Assembly (NCBI GenBank): GCA_021770615.1
Contig: JAETQR010000044.1
Location: forward strand, 1-27,313
Direction of reading: 5' to 3'
Source: Lachnospiraceae bacterium
Lineage (GTDB): Bacteria; Bacillota_A; Clostridia; Lachnospirales; Lachnospiraceae
Length of the DNA stretch: 27,313 nt
In this document: positions 15,865 to 24,530 of the stretch, piece after piece
How positions within the stretch are numbered: position 1 is the stretch's first letter
Layout: each line of letters starts with the position of its first letter
The notes under the pieces: generated by a model
The model's input: the letters and a program-made list of their open reading frames with translations, nothing else
What the model was told of the DNA's origin: nothing
Database searches by the model: none
Translations under genes and position numbers: made by a program

Positions 15865-17357
15865 AAGGAAAAGAGTGTACAATTAAGAAATTGCGCAGGA
15901 GGCTGAAAAAAGGGAAACGGATTATATGCTTTGGGGCGGGGGGGTTATTAGAAGAGGCTTGTTTTTGTTATTCCAAAGATCATTTGGAAGAGAACATTGA
16001 CGCTATTTTAGACAATAACAGTGAGAAATGGGGAACTGTAAAGAAAATAGGAGAAAAAGATATTCCAATTATATCGCCTGCCGCGCTTCCGGATATTTAT
16101 GGGAAAAATACTATTCTTATGATTACTCTGCGCGACAGCGCCGCCGTACTTGAACAGGTGAATGTATACTTGGATAAGGCGGAGTGTTATGTGGCCCCAA
16201 TTGTGCCTTACAGAAAGCTGCGCCTTAGAGTGATAGAAGGGTTTTGTTCAATGCTGCCGATACGGAAGGCTGTACTTTTTAGTGGTTGGGGAGACACGCA
16301 GCGGGAAAATGAATCTACATTAAGAGACTATCTGATTGCACATAGATATGAGAAGAAATATAAATTGATTTGGATGTGTGATGCAAATCCTGAGAGGAAA
16401 AAGCATTATGTTGAGATTTCAAGGCGGGTGCCTGAGGCAGAAGCAACATGGAAAGAGATCTTTATGTATTATTATTATATAAATACTTCAAAATATATTA
16501 TTTGTGAAAATCATCTTGTGCCTAAAAGAAGGAAAAAGCAGATTCAGGTTTATCTGAATCACGGAACGCCGCCGATTAAGGTAACGAAGCATACAATTAT
16601 CATGCCTCCGGATGTAAATTATGTGGTATGTTCTTCGCCTGACATTTCAGATATTGTATCAAAGCAATATTCTGTAGATAAAAGTAAACTGGTTTATTGC
16701 GGGTCGCCGAGATTTGACCATTTGTTTGCAAAGGAGAAATATATCGGCAGATTCTTTAACTGTGAGAGTATGGAAAAGATGATACTTTGGGTTCCTACTT
16801 TTCGACAGCATAATTTGATTCTGTCAAGAATTGATTCTCAAAAGAAATTTCCCTTTGGCATTCCGATTATTGAAAAAGAAGAGGATTTTGAAATTCTTAA
16901 TAAAGAATTGAGGAAATTAAAAATGGGAATCGTAATCAAACCGCATCCTCTGCAGAACCTGGAGTATGTGAAAGTAAATAAATTTTCCCATATCTATTTG
17001 CTGACACAAAAGGATATGAATAAGAAGCAAGTAGGTATCAATAGTATTATGAAGGACATGGATGCAATCATTACAGACTATTCTACAATTGCGTTTGACT
17101 ATATGCTTTTAGATAGGCCAATTGCATATACCGTAGACGACATGGAAGATTATTCCGTTGGATTTTCAGTAGAAAATCCTTTGGAGTGGATGCCGGGAGA
17201 TAAAATAAAGGATTTAGGGGATATGTTGTTATTTTTGCAAGGCGTATCGAATGGTGTAGATCAATATAAAGCCGAGAGGACGGTAATCAGAAAAAGGGTT
17301 CATAAATATGAAGAAAAAGATAATTGCAACAGGCTTTTGCGTATGTTAAACCTATAG
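15858..17357 (+). CDS. Rossmann module + CDP-glycerol glycerophosphotransferase, paralogue
   Basis: The product is 499 residues. Residues 19-118 are the shared module (IICFGAG at 22-28, ILDNNSEKWGT). The remainder is the TagB/TagF-type transferase: LNHGTPPIK (H235), ILWVPTFRQ, VIKPHPLQ and IITDYSTIAFDYMLLDRP (D407). It aligns end to end with the protein at 8041, including the DRPIxYxxDDxExY and NPLEWMPG segments after the active site. Having two such enzymes is compatible with a primase and a polymerase, as with TagB and TagF, or with two different CDP donors (TarI-type and TagD-type). Start overlaps the previous stop; GGAG lies about 11 nt upstream. Confidence 0.88.
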   Translation: MVKGKECTIKKLRRRLKKGKRIICFGAGGLLEEACFCYSKDHLEENIDAILDNNSEKWGTVKKIGEKDIPIISPAALPDIYGKNTILMITLRDSAAVLEQVNVYLDKAECYVAPIVPYRKLRLRVIEGFCSMLPIRKAVLFSGWGDTQRENESTLRDYLIAHRYEKKYKLIWMCDANPERKKHYVEISRRVPEAEATWKEIFMYYYYINTSKYIICENHLVPKRRKKQIQVYLNHGTPPIKVTKHTIIMPPDVNYVVCSSPDISDIVSKQYSVDKSKLVYCGSPRFDHLFAKEKYIGRFFNCESMEKMILWVPTFRQHNLILSRIDSQKKFPFGIPIIEKEEDFEILNKELRKLKMGIVIKPHPLQNLEYVKVNKFSHIYLLTQKDMNKKQVGINSIMKDMDAIITDYSTIAFDYMLLDRPIAYTVDDMEDYSVGFSVENPLEWMPGDKIKDLGDMLLFLQGVSNGVDQYKAERTVIRKRVHKYEEKDNCNRLLRMLNL

Positions 17358-17380
17358 AGGCTTAAGGAGAAGATGGAGGT

Positions 17381-19207
17381 ATGTGTGGTATAAACGGTAT
17401 TATTGCCAGAAGAGAAACAGCCGATATTGAAAGAAGAATACAGAAGATGAATGCGTCGCTTGTCCACCGCGGGCCAGATGCAGGACTCCATATAGTATTA
17501 GACGGGGGGAAGGCGGCGTTAGGACACCGGAGATTGTCGATTGTTGACTTGGATAAAAGGTCTGATCAGCCCTTTGTGTCTTCTTCTGGACGATGGATTT
17601 TGGTATATAACGGGGAAATTTATAACTTCAAAGAAATGAAAGAAAAACTTTCTTATGATTTTAGAACAGAGTCTGATACAGAAGTTTTGCTTGCATGTAT
17701 AGAAACGAAGGGGATTGAAGCATTGTTGAAAGAATGCAACGGCATGTTTGCATTTGCGGCATATGATACTGTGGGGCATAGGATTTACTTATGCCGTGAC
17801 AGGTTGGGAATTAAGCCGATTTATTATTATATGGATGAAGAGCATCTTGTCTTCTCTTCTGAGATAAAAGGAATATTAAACAGCGGACTTGTGGCTGCAA
17901 GGCTTGATGAAGCTGCCATAGATGATTATTTTGGATATCGGTATGTAAGGGAACCCTACACATTTTTTGAGAATATCAGGCAACTGGAATCAGGGACTTA
18001 TATGGAGATATCACAGAGTTGGGAAGCATTCCATAAGAGATACTGGGACATACCGGAGGAATTTAATCAAGAACAGCAATATGATGAAGAAAAGATAACC
18101 CGTGAATTTAGGAATCGACTGGAGAGTGCAGTGCAGAAAAGGATGATGGCGGACGTACCTCTGGGAACTTATTTGAGCGGAGGAGTAGATTCCAGCCTTT
18201 TATCGGCAATTGTTGCGAAGCAAAAAGGGAAAGATTTGAATACTTATACCATTGGTTTTCCCGAGTTGAATGAGTTTCCGTATGCCCGGATGGTTGCAGA
18301 CAGATATAAGACAAAACACCATGAGATTCAAATGGAAAGGCGGGATTATCAAAACGGAATCGAAAAAGTTATTAAATATAAAGACGCGCCGTTAGGAGTT
18401 CCTAATGAAATTCCTCTTGCGATTATGTCTGAAGAACTCACAAAAGATATAACTGTTGTTTTATCAGGAGAAGGAGCAGACGAGTTACTTGGAGGATATG
18501 GGAGGATTTTTCGGGCGCCCTTTGATTATGACAATATAGATAAAGCTTGCGGAAAAACTTTCTATCAGTATTTTATTGATAAATATGAATATGTGCCGCG
18601 GAGAATTCGAGACATATTTTTAAAAGGGAACAATAATAGGAGAGAACAGTATGACCAGGAGATATCTTTTCGGTTTTCAGAGAAGAATAATGAATATAAT
18701 GTCTTCAGATTTTTTCATAATTATCATGTAAAAGGACTTTTGCAGAGAGTAGACACTACAACCATGCTGGCAGGTGTAGAAGCAAGAGTTCCGTTTTTGG
18801 ATCATGAACTTATCGAATATGTGTATAGGAATGTACCTTACAGCATGAAACTGAGATGGAAGGATTCCGCCGCAGAAAAAGATTGCAAAAGGATGAACGC
18901 AGCAGCTTATAGCGAGGAGTTGGATATTCCCAAATATCTTTTGAAGAAGATATCTTATGACTATCTTCCCCAAGAAGTTATTGAGAGAAAGAAGGTTGGG
19001 TTTCCTGTGCCGCTTGACAGTTGGGAAGAGGAACTGAGAGCTATGGCATTCGATTATCTGAAAGATTCTGTATGGCTGGAAAAAGGGAAATTGGAAGGTC
19101 TGTTTGCAGAATGTGAAAAGGAGAGGATTGGAAATCAGATTATTTGGATGTTTTTAAATGTTGAGATATTTTACAGAGCATATTTTCTGAAAGAATGGAG
19201 GTACTAG
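17381..19207 (+). CDS. asnB: Glutamine-dependent asparagine synthase (amidotransferase)
   Basis: The product is 608 residues, full length for AsnB. It starts Met-Cys-Gly (C2 is the glutaminase nucleophile after Met removal). The N-terminal glutaminase domain continues with LVHRGPDAG, LGHRRLSIVD, YNGEIYNF and ESDTEVLL. The C-terminal ATP-pyrophosphatase domain has SGGVDSS at 266-272 and VLSGEGADELLGGYGR. It transfers glutamine-derived ammonia onto an AMP-activated carboxylate, classically aspartate. Inside a glycan operon, enzymes of this type often amidate uronic acids or other acidic groups, so a glycan substrate is possible. GGAGG precedes the ATG; the gene ends 1 nt before tagD, so the two are likely co-translated. 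Confidence 0.92.
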   Translation: MCGINGIIARRETADIERRIQKMNASLVHRGPDAGLHIVLDGGKAALGHRRLSIVDLDKRSDQPFVSSSGRWILVYNGEIYNFKEMKEKLSYDFRTESDTEVLLACIETKGIEALLKECNGMFAFAAYDTVGHRIYLCRDRLGIKPIYYYMDEEHLVFSSEIKGILNSGLVAARLDEAAIDDYFGYRYVREPYTFFENIRQLESGTYMEISQSWEAFHKRYWDIPEEFNQEQQYDEEKITREFRNRLESAVQKRMMADVPLGTYLSGGVDSSLLSAIVAKQKGKDLNTYTIGFPELNEFPYARMVADRYKTKHHEIQMERRDYQNGIEKVIKYKDAPLGVPNEIPLAIMSEELTKDITVVLSGEGADELLGGYGRIFRAPFDYDNIDKACGKTFYQYFIDKYEYVPRRIRDIFLKGNNNRREQYDQEISFRFSEKNNEYNVFRFFHNYHVKGLLQRVDTTTMLAGVEARVPFLDHELIEYVYRNVPYSMKLRWKDSAAEKDCKRMNAAAYSEELDIPKYLLKKISYDYLPQEVIERKKVGFPVPLDSWEEELRAMAFDYLKDSVWLEKGKLEGLFAECEKERIGNQIIWMFLNVEIFYRAYFLKEWRY

Positions 19208-19208
19208 A

Positions 19209-19628
19209 ATGATAATCGGTTATACGACGGGGGTGTTTGACTTATTCCATGTCGGGCATCTGAATATGTTAAAAAATGCGAAAGCAATGTGTGATAAGTT
19301 AATCGTTGGTGTGACAATGGATGAGCTTGTATCATATAAGCATAAAAAGGCAGTAATTCCGTTTGATGAGAGGATAGAGATTATACGCAGTATCAAATTT
19401 GTAGATGCAGCAATACCCCAGACGTCTATGGATAAGTTTGAGGCATGGAAAAGGCTGAAGTTTGATGTAATGTTTGTAGGGGATGACTGGTATAATACTG
19501 AGAAATGGGAGAGATATGAAGAGCAGTTTAGGGGGGTGGGGGTAAAGGTGATATATTTCCCATATCATAAGGGAACATCATCAACACTTATCAACGAGAC
19601 ATTGATAGAACTGAGAAGAGAGAAGTAA
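19209..19628 (+). CDS. tagD: Glycerol-3-phosphate cytidylyltransferase (TagD type)
   Basis: The product is 139 residues, near the usual 130. GVFDLFHVGHLNML carries the H-x-G-H motif (H14-H17) of the cytidylyltransferase superfamily. GDDWY (about 95) is the TagD signature, and KGTSSTLI near residue 124 stands where TagD has RTEGISTT, with partial divergence. It makes CDP-glycerol from CTP and glycerol-3-phosphate, the donor for the TagB/TagF-type proteins at 8041 and 15858. With the IspD/TarI-type enzyme at 6271 this gives two separate CDP-donor routes in one operon. GGAGG lies 9 nt upstream of the ATG. A related polyol or ethanolamine-phosphate substrate cannot be excluded. Confidence 0.88.
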   Translation: MIIGYTTGVFDLFHVGHLNMLKNAKAMCDKLIVGVTMDELVSYKHKKAVIPFDERIEIIRSIKFVDAAIPQTSMDKFEAWKRLKFDVMFVGDDWYNTEKWERYEEQFRGVGVKVIYFPYHKGTSSTLINETLIELRREK

Positions 19629-19712
19629 CTTTTATGTAACTGCGTTATGGAGCGGTTGTAGCGGAAAGTAAAGTCAAGGTAATGTTGAGAAAGGATTTAA
19701 TAATGAAAAGGA

Positions 19713-19746
19713 AGGTGTCGAAGTGAAATGTTTAGAGCGGACACCT
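19713..19746 (+). repeat. Short hairpin in the longest gap of the operon
   Basis: AGGTGTC at 19713-19719 pairs with GACACCT at 19740-19746 around a 20-nt loop, within the roughly 185-nt gap between tagD and the next gene, the only large gap in the operon after 6270. A weak T-run (ATTTTAAC) follows. It may be a leaky terminator or mRNA processing site. No convincing promoter is seen in the gap. Confidence 0.3.
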
Positions 19747-19813
19747 GAGATTTTAACAACACAAATAAAAAATGTATTGGGCAAATAGAAGAGAGAAGGA
19801 GAAAATATTGCAG

Positions 19814-22132
19814 ATGGATTCCAGAGTTGATATCTCAATAATTATTCCGGTTTACAATGTTGAAAAGTATCTTAGGGATTGTTTGGATAGCGTAGTGGAG
19901 CAGACTTATCATAATTTTGAGGTATTATGTATTGACGACGGCTCAACGGATACTTCATTTGACATTTTGGAAGAGTATGAAAAGAAATATGAATTTGTTA
20001 AGATATATTCTAAGGATAACGGGGGTCTGTCTTCAGCAAGAAATTATGGCATGAAACAGGCGAAAGGGAGATTTATTTTCTTTTTGGACAGTGATGATAT
20101 GTTGGCAGACAGAGGCTGTTTATCCTTTATAGCAGATAATATGATTAAATTTTCGTTAGACGCATTGTATTTTGATGGTGAGTCTTTTTTTGAAAATGAA
20201 TCTCTTTCCGCAAGGAATAACTCATATAGAACTGCGTATAAAAGAGAAAAAAGTTATGGATATTATTCGGAGGGAATGCATTTATTCAAAAAACTGGCGG
20301 AAAGCGGAGATTATTATGTACAGGTTTCTTTGCAGTGTTTCAGCACGGAATTTTTGATAAAAAATGATTTGGGTTTTGTAGATAAAGCAATTTACGAAGA
20401 TAACTTATTTACATTTAAGTCAATGCTACTTGCAGGGAATGTACTACATCAAAAGAGAACAGTGCTTTTGCGGCGAATACGTGAAGGCTCAATTATACAA
20501 AAAACACCTGTATTCCATAACTTTTACAGTCTGACTGATACATATTGGAAAATGCTTGACTTTGTAAGATCTATGGATAAGGATAAGAAACAGGAAATCA
20601 GTAACAGTTTATTCTGTGTACTTAATCATGTGAGGAGTTATGCGGCTGATATCTGGCTGAAGCTGGGGGACATAGAAAAAGGGCAGTTAGAACGGCTGCC
20701 GGAATATGAAAGCTGCTTGATCAAAAGCATATTTTGTCCCGAGATTAAAGTGATAAATGATGCGCATATTTTTCCGTATCATTTGTTTGATGTCGGAGCC
20801 AGGATTGTAATTTACGGTGCGGGGAATATTGGGAGAAAGTTTTACCATAAGGGAATTAAAGATGGTGTGATACACGTGGCGGGTATTGTGGATGGCAGGG
20901 CATCAGATTTGGATTTGGGGGATATTCCCGTGCTTCCTGTCCAGATGATTAAGCGGTTGGAATATGATTATATTCTGATTGCAGTAGAGAGCCGAATAGT
21001 GGCGGAGGAGATTCGCCAGAACCTTGTAGAGATGGGCATAGAGCCTGATAGGATAAAATGGAACGGTGATATTTATTATAAGAAGAATTATTTTCAAAAG
21101 GCATATCAATTCTGTAAATTTGTAGATCGGCAGATGTGTTCAGATATTCCGAAATTTTATTTGTTTATGTTGCCGGAGCATGGCAATATGGGAGACTATG
21201 CAATTGGATATGCTGAACAGAAGTTTTTTACAGATTATTTCCCAGAATATCCGTTGATTTGTGTGACTACACAGGAATGGTTGGATCTTAAGGAATATTT
21301 TCAAAGAGTAATAAGAGAATATGATATCATTTTTCTGTCGGGAGGTGGTTATTTCGGTGATTTATGGAAAAGCGGACAGATCAGCAGAGATATTGTGGAA
21401 ATGTTTCCTGGCAATTCCAAGATATTCCTGCCGAATAATCTGACTTACAAGGATTCTGATTGGGAGAGTAACTCAGAGGTTAAAAATGATTTGGAGTGGC
21501 TTTCGGAACAGCCGGGTACGTTTATTTTTTTTCGTGAAAGGAAGTCGTTTGAATATGCGGAGCCAATTGTAAAGAATTGTGCGTTCGTTCCTGATATGGC
21601 ATTGTATTTGTCATTTGCAGAGGGAAAGCCAGAACCTGCAGACCGAATCCTTCTTTGTTTCCGGGAGGATGTAGAAAAGGATTTTTATCATTATAAAGAG
21701 TTGACGGAAATGCTGAAGAAAGAAGGATATCAATATGACGAAATGGATATTCATTTAAATCGTAAGGTGGATTATGAAGAAGGAAGAGATTGCCTGAGTG
21801 CTATTATTGAAAAAATGCAGAACGCTAGTCTGGTGATTACAGATCGGCTTCACGGGATGGTTTTAGCTGCACAAAGCGGAACGCCTTGTATTGCATTTGA
21901 TAATACGACACATAAGATATCAGGGGTCTATGAATGGCTGGAGAGCAACCTCAAAGTAAGCTTATTCACGGATTATGAAGAAAGTGAGATACAGGAAAAA
22001 ATCACGGAACTTCAAGGGACTTTTTTTACGACAGAACAAAAGAATGAAAAAACCCGTATAGGGTTTCAAAAATTGAGAGAAAAGATTTCAGAACATATTC
22101 GGCAGAAGAGGAATGTGTCAGAATTTTTATAA
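19814..22132 (+). CDS. GT2 + Rossmann module + polysaccharide pyruvyltransferase, three-domain fusion
   Basis: The product is 772 residues from ATG 19814. AAGGAG at 19796-19801 is 12 nt away, so TTG 19808 (6 nt) is a real alternative; ATG 19772 has no ribosome site. Residues 6-110 are a GT2 domain (SIIIPVYNVEKYL, IDDGSTDTS, DSD at 92-94). Residues 330-425 are the recurring Rossmann module (RIVIYGAGNIGRKF, IVDGRASDLDLG, YILIAVES). Residues 448-745 match the pyruvyltransferase family (CsaB/WcaK type): PEHGNMGDYAIGYAEQ, FLSGGGYFGDLW and TDRLHGMVLAAQSGTPCIAFDN with H680 in D-R-L-H-G. It would add a sugar and then a pyruvate ketal, giving an acidic unit. Confidence 0.85.
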   Translation: MDSRVDISIIIPVYNVEKYLRDCLDSVVEQTYHNFEVLCIDDGSTDTSFDILEEYEKKYEFVKIYSKDNGGLSSARNYGMKQAKGRFIFFLDSDDMLADRGCLSFIADNMIKFSLDALYFDGESFFENESLSARNNSYRTAYKREKSYGYYSEGMHLFKKLAESGDYYVQVSLQCFSTEFLIKNDLGFVDKAIYEDNLFTFKSMLLAGNVLHQKRTVLLRRIREGSIIQKTPVFHNFYSLTDTYWKMLDFVRSMDKDKKQEISNSLFCVLNHVRSYAADIWLKLGDIEKGQLERLPEYESCLIKSIFCPEIKVINDAHIFPYHLFDVGARIVIYGAGNIGRKFYHKGIKDGVIHVAGIVDGRASDLDLGDIPVLPVQMIKRLEYDYILIAVESRIVAEEIRQNLVEMGIEPDRIKWNGDIYYKKNYFQKAYQFCKFVDRQMCSDIPKFYLFMLPEHGNMGDYAIGYAEQKFFTDYFPEYPLICVTTQEWLDLKEYFQRVIREYDIIFLSGGGYFGDLWKSGQISRDIVEMFPGNSKIFLPNNLTYKDSDWESNSEVKNDLEWLSEQPGTFIFFRERKSFEYAEPIVKNCAFVPDMALYLSFAEGKPEPADRILLCFREDVEKDFYHYKELTEMLKKEGYQYDEMDIHLNRKVDYEEGRDCLSAIIEKMQNASLVITDRLHGMVLAAQSGTPCIAFDNTTHKISGVYEWLESNLKVSLFTDYEESEIQEKITELQGTFFTTEQKNEKTRIGFQKLREKISEHIRQKRNVSEFL

Positions 22133-22146
22133 GGAGAAAACAAGAG

Positions 22147-23304
22147 ATGGATTTGAAAAAGCGAATTGTTGTATGGGGAGCAGGAGGATGCGGCAGGAGA
22201 GTATTTTCTTTGCTTAAGAGGTATGAAGGGTGTTTGAATATTGTTTTTGCTGATTCAGATAGAAAAAAACAGGGAACATATGTAAATGGTATTTTCATAA
22301 TAGAACCGGAAGAGGTATTTAAAAGAATAGAAAACAATGGAGTAGATATCATTATTTTTGCTGTACAAAATCAGTTTTTAGAAGAAGTAACAAGTTTGTT
22401 TAGAAGTTATGCACAAGATGTAAAAGGTTATGTGATCTCCCCCAAAGTATATTGGAATGATAAATTTGATTCTATTGAAGAGACATTAGTTGAAATAGAT
22501 TTATCGAAACCAAGGCTGTATCAATTTCAGACTCCGGTTACATATCATTGTAATGTGAAGTGTAAAGGTTGTTTGAATTTTTGCAATCTGATCGACGAGC
22601 CTGAATATGCGGATTTTTATTCTGTTATAAGAGATTGGGAAAAGATAAAAGAATTGTTCTGGGGGTGTTACAGAATAAAAATATTAGGAGGAGAACCGTT
22701 ATTAAACGAAGAATTGCCCCAATACGTGAAAGAGGCGCGGCGTATATTTCCAGATGCAGAGATTATGATAACAACTAATGGGGTACTGCTTGCTGGGAAG
22801 AAGGATTTCAAAGGTTTGTTTGATGCAATGCGGGATTCAAAATGTTATTTTGACATATCGGTGTATGAACTGCTGTTTCCTAAATTAGAGCAGATCGAGA
22901 AATTCTTAAAAAGTGAAAATGTGCAATATAGTCTAAACATGGCAAAAGACAATTTCTATAAAATGCTGTCTCTTAAACCCTTATTTGATAAAGACGAGGC
23001 TTATCAGAGATGCCCGGGTAAGGAATGTCATAATGTAGATAAGGGGAAGATATATACTTGTTCAAGACCGACTTATCTCCATGTGTTGAATGAAGAATAT
23101 GATATTGACATTCCAGATGATGGAGGGACGTGGAGTCTTCATGATATAGAGTTAGATGGTTGGGAATTGAAAGAGAATTTAAGTAAGGGATTTGAGACTT
23201 GTAAATATTGCGGATTACCTGTTCAGTATAAGTGGGAGCACGCTAATAGCAAGAAAGCAAAATTAGAAGATTGGATAGCGTATGGTTGTTCGGGTTGCAA
23301 GTGA
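22147..23304 (+). CDS. Rossmann module + radical SAM protein with C-terminal Cys cluster
   Basis: The product is 385 residues. Residues 6-105 are the shared module (IVVWGAGGCGRRVF, FADSDRKKQGTYV, DIIIFAVQ). The radical SAM core starts near 125, with C135-x3-C139-x2-C142 in CNVKCKGC, binding a [4Fe-4S] cluster and SAM, and ILGGEPLLN (the GGE motif). The C-terminal Cys residues at 289, 294, 305, 352, 355, 381 and 384 suggest an auxiliary cluster of SPASM/twitch kind. Such enzymes modify peptides or sugars by radical chemistry. The substrate is unknown. No precursor peptide was found near it, so a sugar or protein acceptor is more likely than a RiPP. AAGGAG lies about 11 nt before the ATG. Confidence 0.83.
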   Translation: MDLKKRIVVWGAGGCGRRVFSLLKRYEGCLNIVFADSDRKKQGTYVNGIFIIEPEEVFKRIENNGVDIIIFAVQNQFLEEVTSLFRSYAQDVKGYVISPKVYWNDKFDSIEETLVEIDLSKPRLYQFQTPVTYHCNVKCKGCLNFCNLIDEPEYADFYSVIRDWEKIKELFWGCYRIKILGGEPLLNEELPQYVKEARRIFPDAEIMITTNGVLLAGKKDFKGLFDAMRDSKCYFDISVYELLFPKLEQIEKFLKSENVQYSLNMAKDNFYKMLSLKPLFDKDEAYQRCPGKECHNVDKGKIYTCSRPTYLHVLNEEYDIDIPDDGGTWSLHDIELDGWELKENLSKGFETCKYCGLPVQYKWEHANSKKAKLEDWIAYGCSGCK

Positions 23305-23330
23305 GATATGAAAAGAAGGGTTGTGATTAT

Positions 23331-24530
23331 TTGAAAACAGAAACAACAAAAATGCCGTTGTATATCAACGCTTCGGTAATGGATGAAAGGAATTTGTATT
23401 TCACAGCATGTAATGGTAACTTTTTATATAAGTTAAATATTGATTCTAATGAGATTGAAAAAGTTTATTACCTGCCAATTATTGCAAACAAAGCTTTCAG
23501 GTTTGTAGCATTGTCCTTTTATAAAGAGAATATATGGATGATTCCGTGGTCTGACAATTATATTTATGTGTATAGTGTTGAAAAAAGGGAACTAGAACGA
23601 TATCCCATTCCTTATTTATGTGAGGAAGGGATAGACGGGGTCAAATACCGCAAGCCTATTCGGGAGGGAAAATATCTTTGGTTGTTGCCCCTCAAATCTA
23701 AATGTATTGTCCGCATTGATATGGAATTAAAGGAGTTTGATATTTTTAATGAGTGGCCGGAAGATGTTTATTTTCCAGATAACAGAAAGATAAATTTTCG
23801 GATGATGTGTTCCTATGAAGGAAAACTATTTTTGTTCCGAGGAGACTGCAGTCACAATATCATACTCAATATGACTACCGGGGAGATGGAAATTTGGAAT
23901 ATTGGTATTAAAAATGCATTTGGTACGATTGCAGATAGCAGACTTTATCTTGCGCCGATTGAAAAGGAAACGGAAATAAGGATTTTTAAATTGATGGGCG
24001 AAAAATATATACCGCAGAAACAGCCGGTATGTGCAGACATCTCTCAGGAATTATCTGAAGATATGAAAATATATTCTTATTGGTATACTGAAAGGATTGG
24101 AAAAACAGTATTTTTTATGCCGCATGAGGCAAAAAGCATTCTTCTGGCAGATATCAAAAGCGGAACAATTTCTTCTGTGAGAGTGGACATTGATGGGGAA
24201 AATACGTTACGTTCGAATCCGGAATATGCAATGTATGAGGTCTATGGATTTAGGGAAAATTATCTTGTCATACCATATATGGGTAATAAGCTGGCAATAG
24301 TTTCAAGAGATGGGCTTTTGAAAAGGGAAGTTACTATTAAGGTGGAACCGGCTGACATAGGAAAGAATAGGGATATGATTCAATATGAAAAAGGACATAA
24401 TATATATCAATATCTTATGGAAGATATTGCAGTGCATAATAGAGCATGGAGGAACTTTCAAGACAGCGCCGCACTTGGCATAACGAGTAGCGTCGGAAAG
24501 ATTATATACGAACGGGTGGGAAAAGATTAA
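23331..24530 (+). CDS. Seven-repeat beta-propeller-like protein
   Basis: The product is 399 residues from TTG 23331 (AGAAGGG 10 nt upstream); GTG 23301 is a longer alternative without a ribosome site. Seven similar strand sets follow each other: NLYFTACNGNFLYKLN, NIWMIPWSDNYIYVYS, YLWLLPLKSKCIVRID, KLFLFRGDCSHNIILN, RLYLAPIEKETEIRIF, TVFFMPHEAKSILLAD and YLVIPYMGNKLAIVSR, each opening with a hydrophobic/aromatic strand and followed by a second strand. This is the periodicity of a seven-bladed propeller. There is no signal peptide or membrane segment, so it should be cytoplasmic. It shares no motif with a named enzyme that I recognise; a scaffold or substrate-presenting role beside the two radical SAM genes is inference. 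The C-terminal tail (about 370-399) is helical. Confidence 0.72.
   Translation: MKTETTKMPLYINASVMDERNLYFTACNGNFLYKLNIDSNEIEKVYYLPIIANKAFRFVALSFYKENIWMIPWSDNYIYVYSVEKRELERYPIPYLCEEGIDGVKYRKPIREGKYLWLLPLKSKCIVRIDMELKEFDIFNEWPEDVYFPDNRKINFRMMCSYEGKLFLFRGDCSHNIILNMTTGEMEIWNIGIKNAFGTIADSRLYLAPIEKETEIRIFKLMGEKYIPQKQPVCADISQELSEDMKIYSYWYTERIGKTVFFMPHEAKSILLADIKSGTISSVRVDIDGENTLRSNPEYAMYEVYGFRENYLVIPYMGNKLAIVSRDGLLKREVTIKVEPADIGKNRDMIQYEKGHNIYQYLMEDIAVHNRAWRNFQDSAALGITSSVGKIIYERVGKD

Noticed and set aside
19723..19788. A 21-codon frame from GTG 19723 (MKCLERTPEILTTQIKNVLGK) considered as a precursor peptide for the radical SAM genes
   Set aside because: GGAAGG lies 8 nt upstream, but it has no leader/core layout, sits about 2.4 kb from the first radical SAM gene, and its frame ends inside the ribosome-site region of the next gene. 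Most likely chance or decay.
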